Assembly (NCBI GenBank): GCA_036867785.1
Contig: CP145422.1
Coordinates: 434,001-498,000 of the forward strand
Source of the DNA: Plasmodiophora brassicae
Taxonomy: Eukaryota > Endomyxa: Phytomyxea > Phytomyxea > Plasmodiophorida
Direction of reading: 5' to 3'
Length of the DNA stretch: 64,000 bases
Shown here: positions 39,482 to 52,100 of the stretch, one piece after another
Layout of the letters: every line of letters begins with the position of its first letter
How positions within the stretch are numbered: position 1 is the stretch's first letter
Notes under the pieces: generated by a model
Told to the model about the DNA's origin: nothing
Seen by the model: the letters and a program-made list of their open reading frames with translations, nothing else
The model's database searches: none
Made by a program: the position numbers and the translations under genes

Positions 39482-42400
39482 CTACCGGCCATGGTGCAGG
39501 TTCCGGAACGATTTCCGGAGGTCGTGGAGGCGTTCCAGGGAGCCGCGCCGCCGACGCTGCTGCTCGCGTTGTTCGTCCTCGCGCATGGCGCTCCACGTGG
39601 ACGACCTGCTGGACATTGCGCCATCGTCGGCCGTGATGCCGGTTGCGGCGCGTCGGTGCGAGTGGGCGCCGCCGATCGCCGAGGCGTCCGCGTCGAGCTG
39701 CGCGGCGATCTGGACGGCTTCGGCGAGCGGCGACGGCGACCCTTGCTCCGCCTCGTGCGCGTCCGTCTGTCGCCTGGCGTCGTCCGGCAGGAGCATCTGC
39801 GGGTTCGGCGACGGATGGCGGACCGGCGCCCGCAGCGGGATCGGCGCCCCTCTCCAGTCCATCAGCGAGCTCAGTGCCGTCGCGCGTGCCCGGTCTCTCG
39901 ACATAGCCAGCCGGTCCGACAGGTCGGCCAGGTGGACGGCATCGTCGACGGAGAGAGCGGCGGCGGTCGCAGGCGGTGCATGTGGGCCAGCAGCGTCTGC
40001 CGCCGTCTCCTCCTGCATCAGCGCTGGTGCGCGAACCTTCGCCAGGGTCTCCGCATGCGACAAACTTGCCGCTGGCCGATGATGATGATGATGATAAGGT
40101 GTGGCAGGTGCAGGTGATGTCGCTGCCGCGGCCAGCTCTGCTGCCTGGCGGGTGACGCGGTGCTCGAGGTACGCGATCCGGGCACGCAACCCTTCGTTCT
40201 CGCCAGCCAGTGCCTGGATCTGCGCCATGGGCTTCACGAGGATCTCGTCCCGCGTCCTGGTGAGGTCGGCGACAACGGCGGCGAGGCGCTTCTTCTCGGC
40301 CTCGCTCGCTTTCAGGATCGCCGTCATCTGCTCCACGTCGTTATGACGCGCCTGCTCGACCTTGTCGACTCGCGTCTCCATCTCCTCCTCGAACGCAGCG
40401 ATCCGCATCGCCTGCTGCTGCACGACCGACCGCATCTCTGTGAACGCTTTCGCCGTCATCTCCGCCATTTGAAGGTCGACCTCGGACCCGCGAGCCTTCG
40501 GGATCGAGGTTGCACGAGCCGACCCTGCCGACATCGACGAACGGGACGCCATTCTTGTCAGCGGCGCTGGAGAGTCTGCCGCCGGCATCGGTTCCCGAGG
40601 GGTCAACTCCCCAGCCACGTCATCGTCGTCATCGGCTTCCTGATCATCCTCCAACGTCGCCGGTCGAGTGATCTCTGGCGGGAGACACGTTGAGAGGTTG
40701 ACGTGGGGCATGGACCGGGACCGCTTTAGGTCGGCCATGACGCGCTGGCGCTGGCGGTCGTTGTGTCTGGCGTCGAACCTGTGCAGGCGATCGTAGTCAA
40801 AGCTTCGTCGGCGCTCCCCGCGTCCTGGTGAACGGCTTCGAGTTGCGAGCTCGTGCTGGGCGGCGCGTTCGAACTGGATGGCGCGGTGCAGGTCCTCCAG
40901 TTGACGAACGCGGGTGTCGACCTCGTCAGATAAAGCCTGGATATGGTCGCGCTGCCGCTCGATACGACCCTGGGCGGACTGGACCTGCGCCTGGAACGCG
41001 TGGACCAGGTCGGTCTCGATCTCCAGGCGCCTTTTCAGGTCCGCTTCGACGGCCTTCAACGAGTCGGTCTCTTCGTTGCTCTTGTCGAGACGTAGACGCG
41101 ATGCATCAAGCGCCGCTGTAGCATTCGACAGTGAGCAATACAACTGTGCAACGCGCGAGCTCTTTACCGTTTAGGCCAAGAATCTGCTCCATGGAACGTG
41201 CCAGGGACAGGTTCAAGGCGGATATCTCGTCAGCCCGTTCGGCCACTTGCCGTTGCAGGTCCTGCTTTTGCAGATTGATCTCGTGGATACGCGCGTCCTT
41301 CGCCTTGCGCGTGTTCTGCAACGACGTCAGCAGCTCGTCGACCTGTTGATGCGACTTGGCAAGGTCCATCTTCAGCTCGGCGACCTTCATGCGCTCGCGC
41401 GTCAGCTCCTGCCGATCGGCCTGGTGCTCGACGTGAGCGGTCTGCATCTGTGCTTTCAGGTCCCTCAGTGCCGTCTGCTGCTGCTCCATCGCCGCCTGGG
41501 TCTCCTTGCGCTCCATTCCCAGCGCATCCCGATCACGAACAACCACGCCCATATCCTGTTCAAGGACGCTGATCGTGTCTTTGGCGACGGCTAGCTCTCG
41601 ACAGACCTCGCTCGCGTGCTTGTCTTGCTCCCGAATCTTCGTCTGGCAGCCACCGATGACTGTCTGTGCTTCAGCGAGTTTCAGGAGGTACTCGTCGCGT
41701 TCTTTGCATCGAGCGGTGGTCTCGTTCGTTTGTTGAATCAAACGGTCTTGCAGGTCGGCGAACTGTGCGCATCGGGCGTCCAGCGCTTTCTGAAGCTGCT
41801 CCATGGCCGTTGTCGTCGCCCGGTGCCCCGTCTGTTCCTTGTCCAGATCAGTCTGCAGGCGTGCCCGCGCCTCGTTCAGCGACGAGATGACAACCAGCTG
41901 GTTCTGTAACCTCAGGCTCATGTCGTGGTACTTATCGCGCGATTCGCTCTGTGCTTTCAACAGGTCGGCGACTTGCGCCTCTGCTTTGGCAAGGCGTGAT
42001 GTCAGTGACTTGTTATCCGTATTCATCGCCAGCATCCGCATCGTCAAAGTGGACGCCTCACTTGCGAGCGCCCGCATCTGGGCGTCGACTTTACGAATGT
42101 GGGCACCTTGCTGAAACAGATGGCACCGCATCGCCGTGTTCTTCATTCGTAGGGCCTGCGCCTCATCATATACGAAGTTGTACCGCATAAGATCGGCGTC
42201 CTTTGCGTTCGCCAGGGCGTCGACCTTCCTGTGCAACGAATCGATCGTGTCGGCCTGGTCGCGTGTGATGCCCTGCACGCGTTCGAGGGCTTCGCTCAGG
42301 TTCCTCTGGTCCAGTGTGAACTGGTGCATGGCCCGGCCGTATACGAGGAACCTCTCGTTGCATCGGGTCACGAGATCAAATACTTGACGCTCCGTGTCCC

Positions 42401-43149
42401 GTTGCACTGATCAAATCGTGAAATTAGATCGCGTTCAGGCAAAGGAGGTTTTGTGCTGTGTACCGAGACTAAGCGCCATGCCGTACATGTCGTTGCTTGC
42501 TGATTCGAGTAGGCCCAGGTAAGCGCGCCACAACGCGCTGATGATCGACGGTCCCGACAACGAATGCTTCATGACGTCGTGGAAGACCTCGTGAGCGCCG
42601 ACCGAGTACGTGTATAGGCTAGCGATGCGGTTAGACCCTGAGGAGAGCGATGTGAATCCAGCGATCTGACGCGCGGTAGAGGCGATCGATCTGATCGTGT
42701 TCAAGGCCTTCTTCCATGAGCTGTTCCCGGGATACACCAAGTGCGATCAACGTTTTCTTCGGTCCGTTCACGTAACTGGCGGCGGGGTCCTGTCCGGGCG
42801 GTCCATCTAGGAGGCGAAGTTGAAATTCATGCTGTCAGGTGGCGTGCAAATACGGACTGTGCAACAAGGTCGCCATGACGCGCTGCACACAGGCGGCATT
42901 GCCCTTCGCCAGGCGCTCGTTGACCCAGCACTCCAGGACGCGAGCCTGCTGGGCGTTCCACCGGCTGGAGCTCGGCACCTGGTTCCCTTGGTAGCGATCG
43001 GACACCCCCGTCGGCAAGTCAGTCCCTGGCGGACGAGCCCGAAGCTCATTGGGCCGGCAGGTCTGTTCACGGGCAACCCGATCATGAGTTATGGATACAG
43101 CGCGTGGCATGAGGATCCTATACCTGGCTATGGGAGAGCCCCCTACCAT
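39482..43149 (-). CDS. Long coiled-coil protein, function unknown
   Basis: About 1,150 residues in five exons (introns 42832-42879, 42619-42670, 42407-42463, 41116-41167). The N-terminal 150 residues form a distinct helical domain: RWNAQQARVLECWVNERLAK, LIALGVSREQLMEEGLEHDQ, IDRLYRALYTYSVGAHEVFH. A coiled coil of several hundred residues follows (from VTRCNERFLVYGRAMHQFTL to the region ending ERAAQHELATRSRSPGRGER), then a basic Ser/Arg patch, a second coiled coil, and a Pro/Ala-rich C-terminus with a run of five His. The start may be 43149 or 43110. The domain order suggests a centrosomal, basal-body or Golgi scaffold, but I recognise no named family. Confidence 0.7.
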
Positions 43150-43836
43150 GATGGGAATGCTGTTTCGCGGCTTTGGCGAGGTCTAAACGAGCGACAGACG
43201 GTGTGTTGCGCAGAGTCGTGGAGGATGACACTAAAGATTTCCAGTTGTCAGAAGTGTGCTCGTGGACGTTAGCGCTTGCTGGAGTACCAAATCCAGTCTC
43301 CAAAGGGTATGCACTCTGGTTGCGGCTCGCCGATCCGGCCAGCGTTTGCGCCCGAGCAGACTGCCTTGCCGCGCGCCCGCCATGCCCGTCCATGCATGCC
43401 AGTGGCCGATATCTGCAAGATTCGTCGCCGCCGACCAGTACACAGCGAATCTAGATTCCCGCCCGCCATTCATATCCTGACTGCCGCCATCGGACCCCCC
43501 CCCCCTGACGACCCTCCGCGTCACATCATCCGACACGCCCAAACACGTCTGAATTCGTGTGCAGCTCGCGCGAGTCGTGACGCCCACCGTTCAAAACGAC
43601 AAGTCACTTCAACGGCAAATATGAATATAACTTTCGAAGTTTGGCGCAAGTCGGCGCGAAAAATGATGCAGCAGGCGAGTGTCAGCGCCGCAGGTCAAGC
43701 GGGCGGAAAGTGCGAGAGGAGGCAGTGCCCCCCGAGTCCCGACGACGAGCCCGCGCCCGCCGCACTGTCCGCCGGCGGCAGACTGCGTTCTGCTTCGAAC
43801 AGATTTGTGGGGACTGACCCGGCGGTGGCGGTGGCG
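43150..43836. other. Divergent intergenic region with a C11 run
   Basis: About 690 bp between two divergent coiled-coil genes. It contains a run of 11 C (43495-43505). The plus-strand frame is open back to 43276 but its bias is weak before about 43830. ATG 43621 is an alternative start for the downstream gene. Nothing else was recognised. Confidence 0.5.
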
Positions 43837-46800
43837 ATGCCGGCGACCGTCGTGACGACGTGGCTGCTGCTGGATGTCCTGCCGGTCGTTGTCGGCGTCG
43901 CCGTGGTCGGCGTCGTGATGCTGATTTGGCGGGGGTTCTGCTGGGCGCGGCGGCTTGGCCGGAGGTCGACGAAGCCGGCTGCGAGCGATCTCGTTGACGA
44001 TTTGGCTCCCGTGGCGTACGACAGCTTGCAGCGGGACTTGAGCGAAGGGATTCAGGCGATCGAGGACGTCCAGGTGCAGGTGCAGAACTTGTACTCTGGA
44101 GTTCAGGGCGCGCAGGCGCTGCACAGTGAGGTGGAGACCTGCTTCAGTGCTGCACTCGATGCTGCGTCGATCGAGGACACGGTGGCGCCCGAAGTTACAG
44201 TCGCCGAACTTGAACAAATGTTGCAGGAAGAAACCCGGAAGCGGTGGAGCGTAATCGTCATAAAGGACATGGTAAAGGACGGCGTCGTCGCTTAGGAATG
44301 ATCACGTTCCCCTAACTTGTGAACAGGAAATTAAGGCGGTCGAAGAAAAGTTTGCCGCTCTTTCGGCGACACTCGATGCAATTCATGTTGAAGAGTCAAA
44401 GAAGGACAGAGAAGCGTTTGATGTCGTCATCAGGGAGAAGGACGATGAAATTGCCCTCTTGAAGATGGCGGTAACTGGCGAGAAACAGAAACTCGCCGAA
44501 GCTCTTCTACAGGTTGAATCGCAGGCGATACAACTTGATTCTTTGCACGCCGAAAATGAGCTGGAGACCCGCACCATGAAGGAAAAGCTGGGACAGGCCG
44601 AACGTGAGATCCAGGATAAGGCATCGGCTCTTGATGAGATGGCGTCCCGGTCTGCCTCCGATGTTGCGGCATTGAAACAGGCGCTCAGTGGCAAGGTTGA
44701 TGACGAATTAGCGCAAATGGAGCATCAGACTGAGCTGGATTCGCTGAAAGCGGAACATGATGCCCAGATAAGCGCGTTGACTACTCAGCTGGCCGATTCG
44801 GAGGCACTGGTAGCGTCACTCGAAGCATTGCTGACGACTGTCAAGGCGTCACATGAGTCGGAGATCTCAACGTTGCTGGATCGATTCGCTGGCGAGGAAC
44901 GGAGCCGCCTGGCTGAAGTCGACAGTGCCCTTGCCGCGTTGAGAGATGAGCACGATGAGCAGATCGTGTCACTTCAGACTCAATTATTGACGGCTTTGAC
45001 GGCGGCGAAGGCGCACGAAGACGAACACGATGCAGCAATGGCTGCGCTTCAAGCCGACCACAACAGTCGCATTGCCGATATTCTGGCAAGGCATGTGGAG
45101 GAGTGCGACGATATGCAGATTGCGCATGACAAGGAACGCGCTACGATGACATCGAACTTCGAGGAAGAACTGGCGACTGAAAAGCGAGCAATTTTCGACC
45201 TGCAGGCTGAGTTCGACAACACGCTGCAGGAACGTACGCACGAAATGAACGCAAGACTCGACAGCGCTCACCGGGCACACGCACAGGAACTCGAAGCGCT
45301 ACGACGCGCGCTGTCTGCGGCATCCTCCGAGGGAAACCCGAAACTTAATGCGATTGTGAACGAACAGGCGAAACAGCTGGCCGAGAAAGAAATCGAACTG
45401 AGCGAGGCACGGGAGCAACTTGTTGACCTCACCGAGAGGCTCCAGCAATCCTTGACAGAGTCTGAGAGTACGATCTGCGGTCTTCGCCGCGAGCTGTCCG
45501 TCAAAAACGAAGAGCAGGAGTCGATGCTACGCGATGCACTGGAGCGATTTCAAGCTGAAGCCGACGTGATCATCGACTCCAAGGACGCTGAAGTGCAGGC
45601 GCTGCGAGCGGACGTTAAACAACTGCAGGCACAGATTGACGTGTTCGAGCGCGATCTATCTGCATTGCAAGATGACCTTGTCGACAAGGATGAGTGTCTG
45701 GCTCAGAAAGACGCCGCGCTGTGCGAGGCACTTCTGTCTGCTGAGACTAAGGAGGGTGAGCAGTTGGCGCTGGCGGATACACAGATGAAGACCCTTCGTG
45801 AGGCGTTGGCTTCTGCTGAGGCCCGAATTAAGGAGCTCAAACATCAACTTGGGGAGGCGTCGCAAGGCGAACCTGACGATGATCATGTCCGGCTGCGGGT
45901 CGAAAGCGCTGTTGCAGAGTGCTGTGCCGAATTCCTAAACAAAGCACGGGAATGGGACAAGGCACTTCAAGATGCTGTACATGCGTGTCGTGATCAAGTA
46001 GATTCCGAATGGAAAGCGCGCGTCAAGGAACTGGGGAACGAACATGAAAAGCAGCTTCAAGAAGTCGAGCGAAGATCGAAACAGCTCGAATCCGATTTGG
46101 AGCGTGTTTCAAACGCCAAGGTAATCGGTGGAGAGCTTGCTTACCTGGCTTGCTTTTGACTATGATGCATAGAAGGATGAACTTGAAAAGCAAGAGGCGG
46201 CATTCGAAAGCACGTTACATGAAGCATTAACGGCGGTGCGACTTTCCAAAGATTCTGAGCTTGATGAAGTGCGGCTGGAATGGCAAGAGAAGTTACTTAC
46301 GGCCCAAAAGCAGTTCGATGAGGAGGTCTGGATAGCTGTATACCGATCGCTTACTCTTTGCTTACACACCGCAGCGCCAAAACTTCGACGAACGCCTTCA
46401 AGCGGAACTTGCTGCACAAAACGACGTCGCTTGTCAGCGGCTGAAGTTTTATGAGGCGACAACCGAGAAGCTGCAGACTGAATTACAAGCCGCCCGAAGC
46501 CAGATCAGCGATCTTTCCGCACAGGTTGGTCTGTTGTTATCTTGTCGTCATCGTGCTTGTTTAACGTGACGATTTTCATCCCAGATCAGCGTTGCGCAGT
46601 TCAAGGCTGATGGCGCAGGCGTGCTACTTGACCGTCTTCACACGTCGAAGGTAACTCTTGCTCGCACTCAGGAACATATCGCCAGCCTTAAAATCTCTGT
46701 CAAAGAGAAGACCGAGGTGAAAACATATGTCCAACGATTGCCTGAGAGTTAATTTTGAGAGCAGGCGCTCGGTGCGGCAAACGACACCATTGAGAAGCTA

Positions 46801-48918
46801 CGTGCTGAAGTTGACCGAATGAAGTCACGCCTGTCCTCTGCCGAAGAGTTCAAGGGTACTCTGCAGTCTGAACTGTCGGAGGTTAGCAATCAGTTGCAGA
46901 AGAAGTCATCGCTGTTGCAGACGGCGCTTGACGAGTGTAACCAGCTTCGCGTATCAGGTACTACAAAACGACACTGTTCGTAATGTTTGCTAACCGGTCC
47001 GTCTTAGTTGATACGTTGCCAGACATCGAAGCTCGCATCCAGGTCCCTCCTTGTTTATGTTATTAGTACTGCTGTAGTTCTCATTCGTCGTCAGGAGGGT
47101 ATCGAAAAGGAAAGGAAAGCCATTACTGACGAATGGGAAGCGAAGTTGAGTTCTACTGTCGAACGCATGGAGAAATCGATCCATGATATGCTTGCTTTCG
47201 AACGCACTGAGGCGGAAGGGCGTTTGCTGCGGGCGGTCCAGGCGATGCAAGTGGCCACCGAGCGGGAGGTTAGTGACAGTTTGTGGGCCAGTCTATTATT
47301 TTGTAACCTTTCCCTGTCAGGGCCAGATTGCCTTGCAAGAAGCTGTTGAGCGAGAGCGCAGCATTGCTCTGGAGCGACTCAAGGCTGTGCTTCACGATTC
47401 ACAGGCCGAAAACGAACGTCGTCTTGAAGAAGTCAATAACGAATGGAAGCAGCAGTTACAGTTGCAACAGTCTATTATTGGCAAACTCAAATCTCAGCTT
47501 GAAGTACGTGTTACCAGCCGCGTACAGAGTACCCTTTGCTGACCACGGTCAACAGGAGCGCTCAACAGAGAACTCCAACCTCTCACGGGAAGGTCCAGAA
47601 AGATCCGCTTCCATAAGGACGGCCAAGACGGCACCTGTTCGCAGCAAGGAGAACTTGGAGGGGAATGCGTTGAATAACTCGCTACGCAAGGAGGGAACTG
47701 CGCTGAATAATTCGCTTCGCAAGGCCTCTGCCCGTCCGACTGATACCGAATCGTTGAAGAGCGGGAGTTCGCGCGGAAGGCGCCAAAAGTCCAGGCGTCA
47801 AAGTGATGGCGGCTCATACTGGAAGGCGTCTGATTTCGACCTTCGTCAAGAGCTGGGACGCGGCCGCCTGGGCTCAACATTCCTTGCTGGTAATGGCGTG
47901 TACTGCCTGTTGTTGAGTTCCCCTCGTAACCCACGAATTTCAGTTGAAAACAAGACGCGCAAAGAGTACGCCGTTAAGAAGATTTCGAAACGGCTAATGG
48001 AACGGCTAGAAGCTTCCGACACAGTCTTGAAGCAGATAGAAACAATGGCTCGTCTCCGGCATCCGTACATGCAGGCGCTGCTAGGGTCATTCGAAGACGA
48101 CCGCTGGGTGTACATTGTTAGAGAATACGTTCCGAATGCCGTGCCGCTGTCGACTCACCAACAACGCCTCCTTGCAAACAAGATTGTCTTTCCTCCTACC
48201 GTATGTTCCCGCATGAATCAGGCTGGGCGTTTAGAGTTCTCACCATATGTACGCGATTCAGGATGTTGCTCAGCTGGTTGACTTCATCGCGCAGGCGCTC
48301 GAATACGTTCATCAGCAAGGCGAGATCCACCGTCAAGTCTCGCTTTCTAAGATAATTCTCTCTGCAAGCGGCCGGCCACGCCTAGCAGGGCCTTCGCCTG
48401 TTATCGCAATGCCTGTTCCGCCTCCCGAATGCGTTCGCGACGGGGAACAAGTCGAGTTGACAGCAGCGGTTGACTCCTGGGGTCTCGGTATCGTCGCCTA
48501 CACTCTTCTGGTTGGCAAGCCGCCATTCATGGCCTCTGAAGATACCGCTGATCCGGACATGGTATGCCTCTCAGGACAACTACCTCGTTCCTTTGCTTAT
48601 ACGTTATGCAGATCATCGAGCAGGAGCCGACCTTTAGCTCAAACTGCAACCCGGATGCCAAAGACCTTATCCAAAAGGTTGAAATCGCTATGCTGTGTTA
48701 CCTCGTGTCGACTTACTGACCTTCCCCTAGCTACTCCATAAGGACGCATCCCTCCGCATTTCCATGGAAGGTGTCCTGCACCATCCATTCGTCACCAGCA
48801 CTAGGCCGCCAGGTACCTCTCGCCCTGTACCGGGGTTTCCTTGGCCTGACGTCGCTGTCCCACAGAACCAGAGGGCTCTACTTCCAATGGCGCGCCATCC
48901 GCTAGCGCATCGGCCTAA
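43837..48918 (+). CDS. Membrane-anchored coiled-coil pseudokinase
   Basis: A spliced gene with about 14 introns, all but one 50-65 nt if the shorter options are chosen. The start is MPATVVTTWLLLDVLPVVVG at 43837, an N-terminal membrane anchor; ATG 43621 is an alternative. Over 1,000 residues of coiled coil follow (for example HAENELETRTMKEKLGQAER). The C-terminus is a protein-kinase fold: ELGRGRLGSTFLAV (Gly loop), EYAVKKI (Lys), HRQVSLSKIIL in place of HRDxxxxN, PRLAGPSP in place of DFG, VDSWGLGIVAYTLLVGKPPF, and HHPFV at the end. Loss of the catalytic Asp and the DFG Asp predicts no kinase activity. The overall layout recalls ROCK/citron-like scaffolds, reversed in order. Confidence 0.75.
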
Positions 48919-49102
48919 CTGCCCATGTTTGTCTACTACACAGTGTCTTGTTGCTTTCTGGTCCCCGAATGTACATATTCCACTGGTCGCTCTTGTATGT
49001 GGAGCGAACCCCTTTGTAGCCGCGCCCGCCAGTCGTTCGGCTTGTAACTCCGTGAAGCCGCAGTTCGTCGTCGCGACCCGTCACTGGTCCAGGGATCGCG
49101 TC

Positions 49103-52100
49103 ATGTCCGACAGCGAGGAAGAGGTATTGCCGGCTCAGCGTGCTGGTCGCCCGCCCGCCTGCTCACGTTTGAATGGTGGTTGCGAAGGTGAGCAGCTCGC
49201 CCGGTGAGGAGGAAGAGGTCGAGGAATCGTTCACCGGGTCGTCCGACGACGAAGATGCGCGTGTATCGTCGTCTAGGAAACGCCCGATGGCGTCGAAACG
49301 ACCGATGGCATCCAAACGCCCCCGGGTAGCCGCTTCGAAGCAGCCCGCGGTAGCTTCGAAACGGCCAGCAGCATCCAAACGTCCAGCCATGGCATCAAAG
49401 CGTCCGGCCAGTAAGAAAATGCCCAGCAAACGGCCGATGGTCGAGAACATGTCTAGCTCTGGCGAGGAAGAAGAGGAGGAAGAAGACGTGGTTCGTCGTC
49501 GTTTCGATTGTCGTTGCAGCCTCCGTACGTTAATCGTATCACGGTGCAGGAACCTTCTGAGGAGGAAGAGGAGGACGAAGAAGACGAGGAGGAGGTATCG
49601 TCAGAGGAGGAGCCAGCGTCTTCCAAGCGCCGCAAGAAGGCCTCCTCAAGCTCTAGGCAATTGCTTTCGTTGCACGGGACAGTTCCTTGTTCTGATTGAC
49701 GGTGCGCAGGTTCATCGATGACGCTGCCGATGTGGACTTGGACGCCGACGAAGACGACGAGGACTTTATCGAGGAATCTGGCGTCAAGGATCTGGAGCGA
49801 GAAATGGCCGAGCGACAATCCGCTGCTCGGGTAGGAAACAGTTGTCCAATGCTGGAATGTGTCCTCATTGTGTTGCAGGAGCGCGAACGTAGGTCTGCGG
49901 TGATAGCGGATCCCGAAGCTGAAGCAGCAGAGATGCGGCGACTTGCCCAGGAGGTGTCGCGTCGGTATGGCCGCACAGAAGACGAGGACGATGACATGGA
50001 TGAAGAAGAGGAAGAAGACGAGGACGTTGAGCATCCCTCTCAATCGACGACCCAAAGGCAACGCCGAAGAGGCAAACAGGCCCGGCCGGTCAACCCGCTT
50101 CCCACGATCCACGATCCTAAACTCTGGCTTGTACGCTGCAAACCTGGTCTGGAGCAGCAGATCATTTGCGATATCATGAATCGGTGCTACGCGCGAATGT
50201 CTCTGCAGCAAGACCCGGTTTTCATCAAGACTGCGTTCATTACGAACGTTGGCTCCGGCTACCTTTACGTTGAAGCTGAGAAGGAGATCCATGTTCGGAA
50301 GGCGCTCGCGAACATTCGCGTCAACACTCAAAAGATCAAGCTGGTGCCTATCAAGGAAATGGTCCAAGCCATTACCGTTCAGAAGAAGCGTATCTCGTTG
50401 AAGCGCGGCGACTGGGTTCGCCTTAAGCGTGGCGTCTACAAGGGAGATTTGGCCCAGGTCGTTGCCACCGGTGACCAAGGAACTCAGGTCACGGTCAAAG
50501 TGATCCCTCGCATCGACTACTCAAAGTTGTCCGGAGATGACAAGCAAGGTATTTGCTCATTCTACGCTTTCCACATGTTTGTATTCCGCTCAAGTTCCTG
50601 CTGCAACAGCCCAGTTCTCTGTGAAATCGCGTCCACCTGCACGTCTGGTCAACCCTGCCGAGTTGCGTGATCTGGGAGAGTACCTGGAGAGGAGACAAGA
50701 ACCGTTTACCCGTGCAAATTGCCTCTTCTTCGGGAACAACTACTACAAGTATGGGTTCCTCTACAAAACTATGAAGACAAGCGGCGTTATCATTGAGGGC
50801 GTCGCTCCGTCCTTGTCCGAAGTCGAGAGGTTCCAATCTCGTGTCGCTGAGAGTGACGAGGACCTGGACGACGTCGAAGCCGACCTTCTCGAAGCTGCCA
50901 AGGTTTGCTCTGCATGCCGTCCATCACCTCTTATTGCTTACTCTGCTCACAGGCCGATCTCGGCGTGACGACGCATGTCGAACATGGCCCGAAGTTCACA
51001 AAAGGAAATAACGTCAAGGTCATCCAGGGCGATCTCAAGCATCTTACTGGTGTGGTTCTGTCTGTCGTCGACGATAACGTTGTCGTGCTGCCGGCGCACG
51101 AAGTATATTTGCATGTTCCGTCTGCTACGCGTTTGTTCCTGAAACCGTTTCCAGGATCTGCACGAACCGATTACGTTCCCTCAGAAGGACCTGAGGAAAT
51201 ATTTCAAACTGGGTGACCACGTCAAGGTAATTGGCGGGCATTGCATGTCTCGATGTCGGTCCAGTAAATTGTCGACGCTGTAGGTTGTTCGCGGAGAGTT
51301 CAAAGACGAGACCGGTCTTATTGTTCGCGTGGAGGATGACGAGGACATAGTTGTACGTGTCTGTACCGCGCGCTGCTGTCGTGGGCCTAACGATTCCTCC
51401 CCATGCGCAGGTCGTATTCTCCGATATCAGTTCCCGCGAGATGCGCGTGTTCGCCACCGATCTGATTGAGTCATCGGAGGTAATCGAAAGGTCCCTGGTG
51501 CATCGTCCCCTACTCAGGTTTGCCCGTCGTTAGGTTTCCGCAGGGCATGACTCCTTGGGCAACTACGAACTTCACGACCTGGTGGCCGTTCGGGATTCTG
51601 TGGGCGTTATTGTTAAGGTCGAGATTGGCTCGTTCCAGATCCTCGACACGAAGGTACGGGCTCTCACGTTCGAACCATTCTGCCTTATCATTGTCTTATT
51701 TGCCTGATTCAGGGTGTCGTCTCCACCGTCCGCCTTCAGGATGTCGGCCGCCGCCGCAACAACCGTGTGTCGGTTGCCCTCGACATCAACAACCGCCAGA
51801 TTGCTGCTGGGGACGCCGTCAAAGTGGTTACAGGTGGTGGGCAATACGGTGGGGTGTCTGGCACGGTCCTGCACATCTTCCGCTCCTCCGTGTTCATACG
51901 TTCGAGAGAAATCCCTGACCATGGTGGCGTCTTCGTTGTTCGGGCCCGCTCCGTTAGCCTGGTTGGCGAACACCACCTGCAAGCCGACGGTGACCGAACT
52001 CGCGTTTCTTCGACCGCGCCTGCTGCTGCTGCTGCCGCTGGTGCGCGTCCTGGAATGCCCAGCGGTCTTCCTGCCTTTTCTCGTGGCCGCCGTGGTCACT

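Noticed and set aside
42832-42879. In-frame TGA in the coiled-coil gene as a selenocysteine codon
   Set aside because: A 48-nt GT-AG intron in phase 0 removes it, and no SECIS-like structure is needed; TGA serves as a stop elsewhere (for example the MFS, insulysin and PLAA genes).
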